A DNA stretch of 64,000 bases from assembly GCA_002840055.1 (NCBI GenBank), contig PGZJ01000001.1, forward strand, positions 62,001 through 126,000, written 5' to 3'. Each line of letters opens with the position of its first letter. Positions within the stretch are counted from its first letter, which is position 1. The stretch comes from Gammaproteobacteria bacterium HGW-Gammaproteobacteria-11 (GTDB lineage Bacteria; Pseudomonadota; Gammaproteobacteria; Pseudomonadales; Pseudomonadaceae). Under the pieces are notes generated by a model. That model saw nothing but the letters and a program-made list of their open reading frames with translations. It did no database searches and was not told the origin of the DNA. Below, in pieces: positions 61,718-64,000 of the stretch. Made by a program: the position numbers and the translations under genes.

Positions 61718-62536
61718 CTACTGCAGCAGCGGTGAGGTTGCTGCGCGCAATGCTATACCTTCAATTCGGGCCTGGCCTACCAAGGTTTCCAGATACTGTA
61801 CCACGGCCTTGTTCCAGACCCGCCCGTCGAGCTCTTCACGAATCGACTCGCGCACCGCACTAAAGGGCAATTGCCGCCCCTCGACCCGCTGCTGTACCTC
61901 AACAATATGGAAGCCATAGCGGCTTTCCACTGGCTGTCCGGCCAGGCCGAGCGGCAGACGCAGCAGTTGCCGTTCAAATTCCGGCACCGTTTGCCCCAGA
62001 CTCAACTGCCCCAGATCGCCGCCCTGCTCCCTGGATGGGCAACCGGAGTGCAAGGTGGCCAATTCAACAAATCGCGCGGGATTGTTCCGCAGTTCGGCGA
62101 TCAGTGCAATCGCCTGTTCGCGCAGCCGGCTGCGTTCCGGGGTGTCATCCGGGGCTACCGCCAGAAGAATATGCCGCGCCTGTACCAACGGAGCACTGCA
62201 GAAACGCGACACATTGCTCCGATAGACTTGTTCAAGACTCTCATCATCGGTGACCGGCACCTTGACTTCGTGCTCGAGCAGTACGCGGATCAGGGCCTCA
62301 TCCTCGGTTTCCTCAGCCTCGGGCTGGGCCTTGAGGCCCAACTCGGAGGCACGCTGGATCAGCAGCGTGCGAATTACCAACGCCTGGGCGGCCATGAACA
62401 TGGCCTCGTCCTGGCTTTCAGCCGGGTGATACTGCATTTCCATACCCAGCATGTCGCGATCCAGCTCTACGCCGTTGACCCGAATAAGCGGCCAGGCCTG
62501 CGTGTGACTGGACGCAATAATAGCGCTGTTGTTCAT
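61718..62536 (-). CDS. Parvulin-type peptidyl-prolyl isomerase of the nar operon
   Basis: 272 aa from the ATG at 62536 (GAGGA 7 bp upstream); the frame's TTG two codons earlier is less likely. The PpiC domain is at about residues 120-225: [47 protein letters not shown] and [12 protein letters not shown]. The N-terminal helix region resembles the NifM/SurA sort. No signal peptide, so it is cytoplasmic. Pseudomonas nar operons carry such a gene between narI and moaA, probably to help mature the nitrate reductase. Confidence 0.9.
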   Translation of the reverse strand: MNNSAIIASSHTQAWPLIRVNGVELDRDMLGMEMQYHPAESQDEAMFMAAQALVIRTLLIQRASELGLKAQPEAEETEDEALIRVLLEHEVKVPVTDDESLEQVYRSNVSRFCSAPLVQARHILLAVAPDDTPERSRLREQAIALIAELRNNPARFVELATLHSGCPSREQGGDLGQLSLGQTVPEFERQLLRLPLGLAGQPVESRYGFHIVEVQQRVEGRQLPFSAVRESIREELDGRVWNKAVVQYLETLVGQARIEGIALRAATSPLLQ

Positions 62537-62620
62537 ATGCAAATCCTCAAGGAGCGTTTTCCTGCTGTTCAGCCTTGCAGTTCATCGGGTGCAGCCAAGT
62601 GGCAGCACCCGATGCCCACA

Positions 62621-63301
62621 TCAGCCCTTCTGCCTGACGATCTGGTAACGCCGACCGAGGTACCAGACCGGCGCACTGATCATGTGTACCAGGCGGGTAA
62701 AGGGGAACAGCACGAACAGGCTCAGACCAAGGAACACATGCAGCTTGTAAACCAGCCCGACCGGTTCGATCGAGGCAGCGGCCAGCATCGGCTGCAGGGT
62801 CACGGTGTATTGCGCCCAATTGGCCAGCATGACCATCACCGAGCCGTCCAGATGCTGCAGCGAGAAGAAAATGCTGCTGAGCCCCAGCAGCAACTGCGCC
62901 AGCAGGACCCAGAGGATCATGATGTCGGAGAAGCTGGACTGCGCCCGTACCCGCGGATTGGTCATGCGCCGGTGAATCAGCATCAGCAGGCCGATCAGGC
63001 ACAGGGTGCCAAAGAAGCCGCCGGAGATCATCGCCAGCATCTGCTTGCCGGACGTACTGATCACATGGTGATAGATGGACTCCGGAATCAGCAGCCCGAC
63101 AAAATGCCCGGCAAAAATGAACAGGATACCGACATGGAACAGATTGCTCGCCAGGCGCATGCCCTTGCTGCTCATAAGCTGACTGGAGTGGGCCTTCCAG
63201 GTGTACTGGGACAGATCGAAGCGTGCCCAGCTACCGATGATAAATACCGCCAGGGCAACGTAGGGATAAACCCCGAACAACAGTAAATTCAAGTTGGACA
63301 T
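62621..63301 (-). CDS. narI: Respiratory nitrate reductase gamma subunit
   Basis: 226 aa with five membrane helices (first: LLLFGVYPYVALAVFIIGSWARF). Haem-ligand histidines are in the FHVGILFIFAGHFVGLL and LYKLHVFLGLSLFVLFPFTRLVH segments. It takes electrons from quinol and passes them through two b haems to NarH. AGGAG precedes the ATG, 9 bp after the narJ stop. Confidence 0.96.
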   Translation of the reverse strand: MSNLNLLLFGVYPYVALAVFIIGSWARFDLSQYTWKAHSSQLMSSKGMRLASNLFHVGILFIFAGHFVGLLIPESIYHHVISTSGKQMLAMISGGFFGTLCLIGLLMLIHRRMTNPRVRAQSSFSDIMILWVLLAQLLLGLSSIFFSLQHLDGSVMVMLANWAQYTVTLQPMLAAASIEPVGLVYKLHVFLGLSLFVLFPFTRLVHMISAPVWYLGRRYQIVRQKG

Positions 63302-63310
63302 GTCTGTCTC

Positions 63311-64000
63311 CTACGCCCGGCCAGCCGGCAGGGCCTTGTCATTGAAATCCACCCAGTGGACCGGGACCGCCACCGCATCCTTGGCTCGACCGGCCGCCGG
63401 ACGAGTGCCACAGGCATCCTTCTGGTCGCCATTGAGGAAGGTCACCTGCTCCTCCTCCCAGATCTTGTCGAGGGCTTCCAGGCTGGTATCGGACTCCTCG
63501 GCCGCGACCTGATTGCGCACGGCGTCAATCGCTTCCTGCGGCTCATGCCCGGCCATCTGCAACAGCGCGGTAAAACAGGCGGCGTAATCGGACTGACGCT
63601 CCTGCAAACGCGCCGCCAGCAGCGCCAGCAAATGCTCGACATCCGCCAGCCCTTCACGCGCAACAATCGGATCGCAGCTGGACTGGAACTCCAGGTAAAG
63701 CGGGATATAGTCCGGCAGCTCCTTGACGCCTATGGCAAAACCGGCGGCCTCGTACTGCGCCATCAGATCGACCATGGCCTGACCCCGATCGCGGGACTCG
63801 CCATGCACGTGTTCGAACAGCAGCAGGGAGAGAAAGCGGCCGCGCTCGAACATCTCGTTGTAGCCTTCCTGAATATCCATCAGGTCGCTGTCGGCCAGCC
63901 GAGCCAGCAGACCCGACAACGCGGCACGCTGCTCCCGGCTGATCTCGCGACTGGCATCAATGGCCTGCTGCAGTTCGTCACGGGCCAGTTGCAACTCGGC
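63311..64000 (-). CDS. narJ: Nitrate reductase chaperone NarJ, N-terminus cut by the window edge
   Basis: 229 codons are visible; the start lies beyond position 64000. The TorD-like helical core shows GYNEMFERGRFLSLLLFEHVHGESRDRGQAMVDLMAQYEAAGF and ELPDYIPLYLEF, close to NarJ of E. coli and Pseudomonas. NarJ binds the NarG signal-like N-terminus and helps insert the molybdenum cofactor. narH and narG should follow outside the window. Confidence 0.95.
   Translation of the reverse strand, partial: AELQLARDELQQAIDASREISREQRAALSGLLARLADSDLMDIQEGYNEMFERGRFLSLLLFEHVHGESRDRGQAMVDLMAQYEAAGFAIGVKELPDYIPLYLEFQSSCDPIVAREGLADVEHLLALLAARLQERQSDYAACFTALLQMAGHEPQEAIDAVRNQVAAEESDTSLEALDKIWEEEQVTFLNGDQKDACGTRPAAGRAKDAVAVPVHWVDFNDKALPAGRA

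Noticed and set aside
61871-63286. 471-codon plus-strand frame opposite the PPIase and narI
   Set aside because: Antisense shadow; narI and the parvulin domain are on the minus strand.

Overview
The window comes from a denitrifying gammaproteobacterium of the Pseudomonadaceae (Pseudomonas, Stutzerimonas or Halopseudomonas type). The evidence is the right-hand block: hemN, nnrS, a Dnr-type regulator, moaA, a parvulin and narI/narJ, in the order known from Pseudomonas nar loci, with an Anr/Dnr box. A Pf-like filamentous prophage sits at a tRNA-Gly 3' end, as in Pseudomonas. Positions 55.4-64 kb look like core genome. Positions 1-43.4 kb look like an accessory defence island, and 43.4-55.2 kb is the prophage.

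Layout. 0-9.3 kb is one leftward operon of overlapping genes: hsdM, hsdS, mcrB (with an inserted EVE domain), mcrC, a two-helix membrane protein, and the start of a DUF4011 helicase cut by the window edge. No hsdR is seen. 9.3-11.4 kb has no convincing gene and holds two arrays of a roughly 93-bp repeat built on the palindrome GCAATATATATTGC. 11.4-18 kb has a lipoprotein carboxylesterase, IS relics, a MerR regulator and a VIT/VWA protein. 18-27.7 kb has an AddA-like helicase-nuclease, an AddB-like nuclease, a Sel1-repeat protein, and a three-gene unknown operon that includes an unlisted 54-codon gene. 28-32 kb has a small HTH repressor divergent from a free-standing LAGLIDADG endonuclease, then SOS-controlled umuDC. 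32-42 kb has an RDD protein between duplicated gene ends, a zinc-ribbon membrane protein, an ADP-ribosylglycohydrolase divergent from a WYL regulator, a coiled-coil membrane protein, and a double-AAA ATPase with a gamma-glutamylcyclotransferase-fold partner. A GAF/EAL gene broken by a solo IS end closes the island.

The most interesting signal is regulatory. A 15-bp inverted repeat, CGAC-N7-GTCG, occurs at six promoters: hsdM operon (9304), Sel1-AddB-AddA operon (25656), the unknown three-gene operon (27655), zinc-ribbon gene (35523), ADP-ribosylglycohydrolase/WYL divergent promoter (36847), and AAA-ATPase operon (41853). Most copies lie about 50 bp before the start codon. One copy lies in the WYL regulator's own promoter. 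I infer that this BrxR/CapW-like regulator controls several unrelated modules of the island as a single regulon.

The prophage (integrase, replication protein, secretin, Zot, pVI-, pIII- and coat-like proteins, ssDNA-binding protein, excisionase-like and repressor-like proteins) carries a DUF262 + HEPN gene pair next to attR. It looks like an anti-phage cargo module. The core block to the right makes haem without oxygen (HemN), handles NO stress (NnrS), senses NO (Dnr), and supports respiratory nitrate reductase (MoaA, PPIase, NarJ, NarI).
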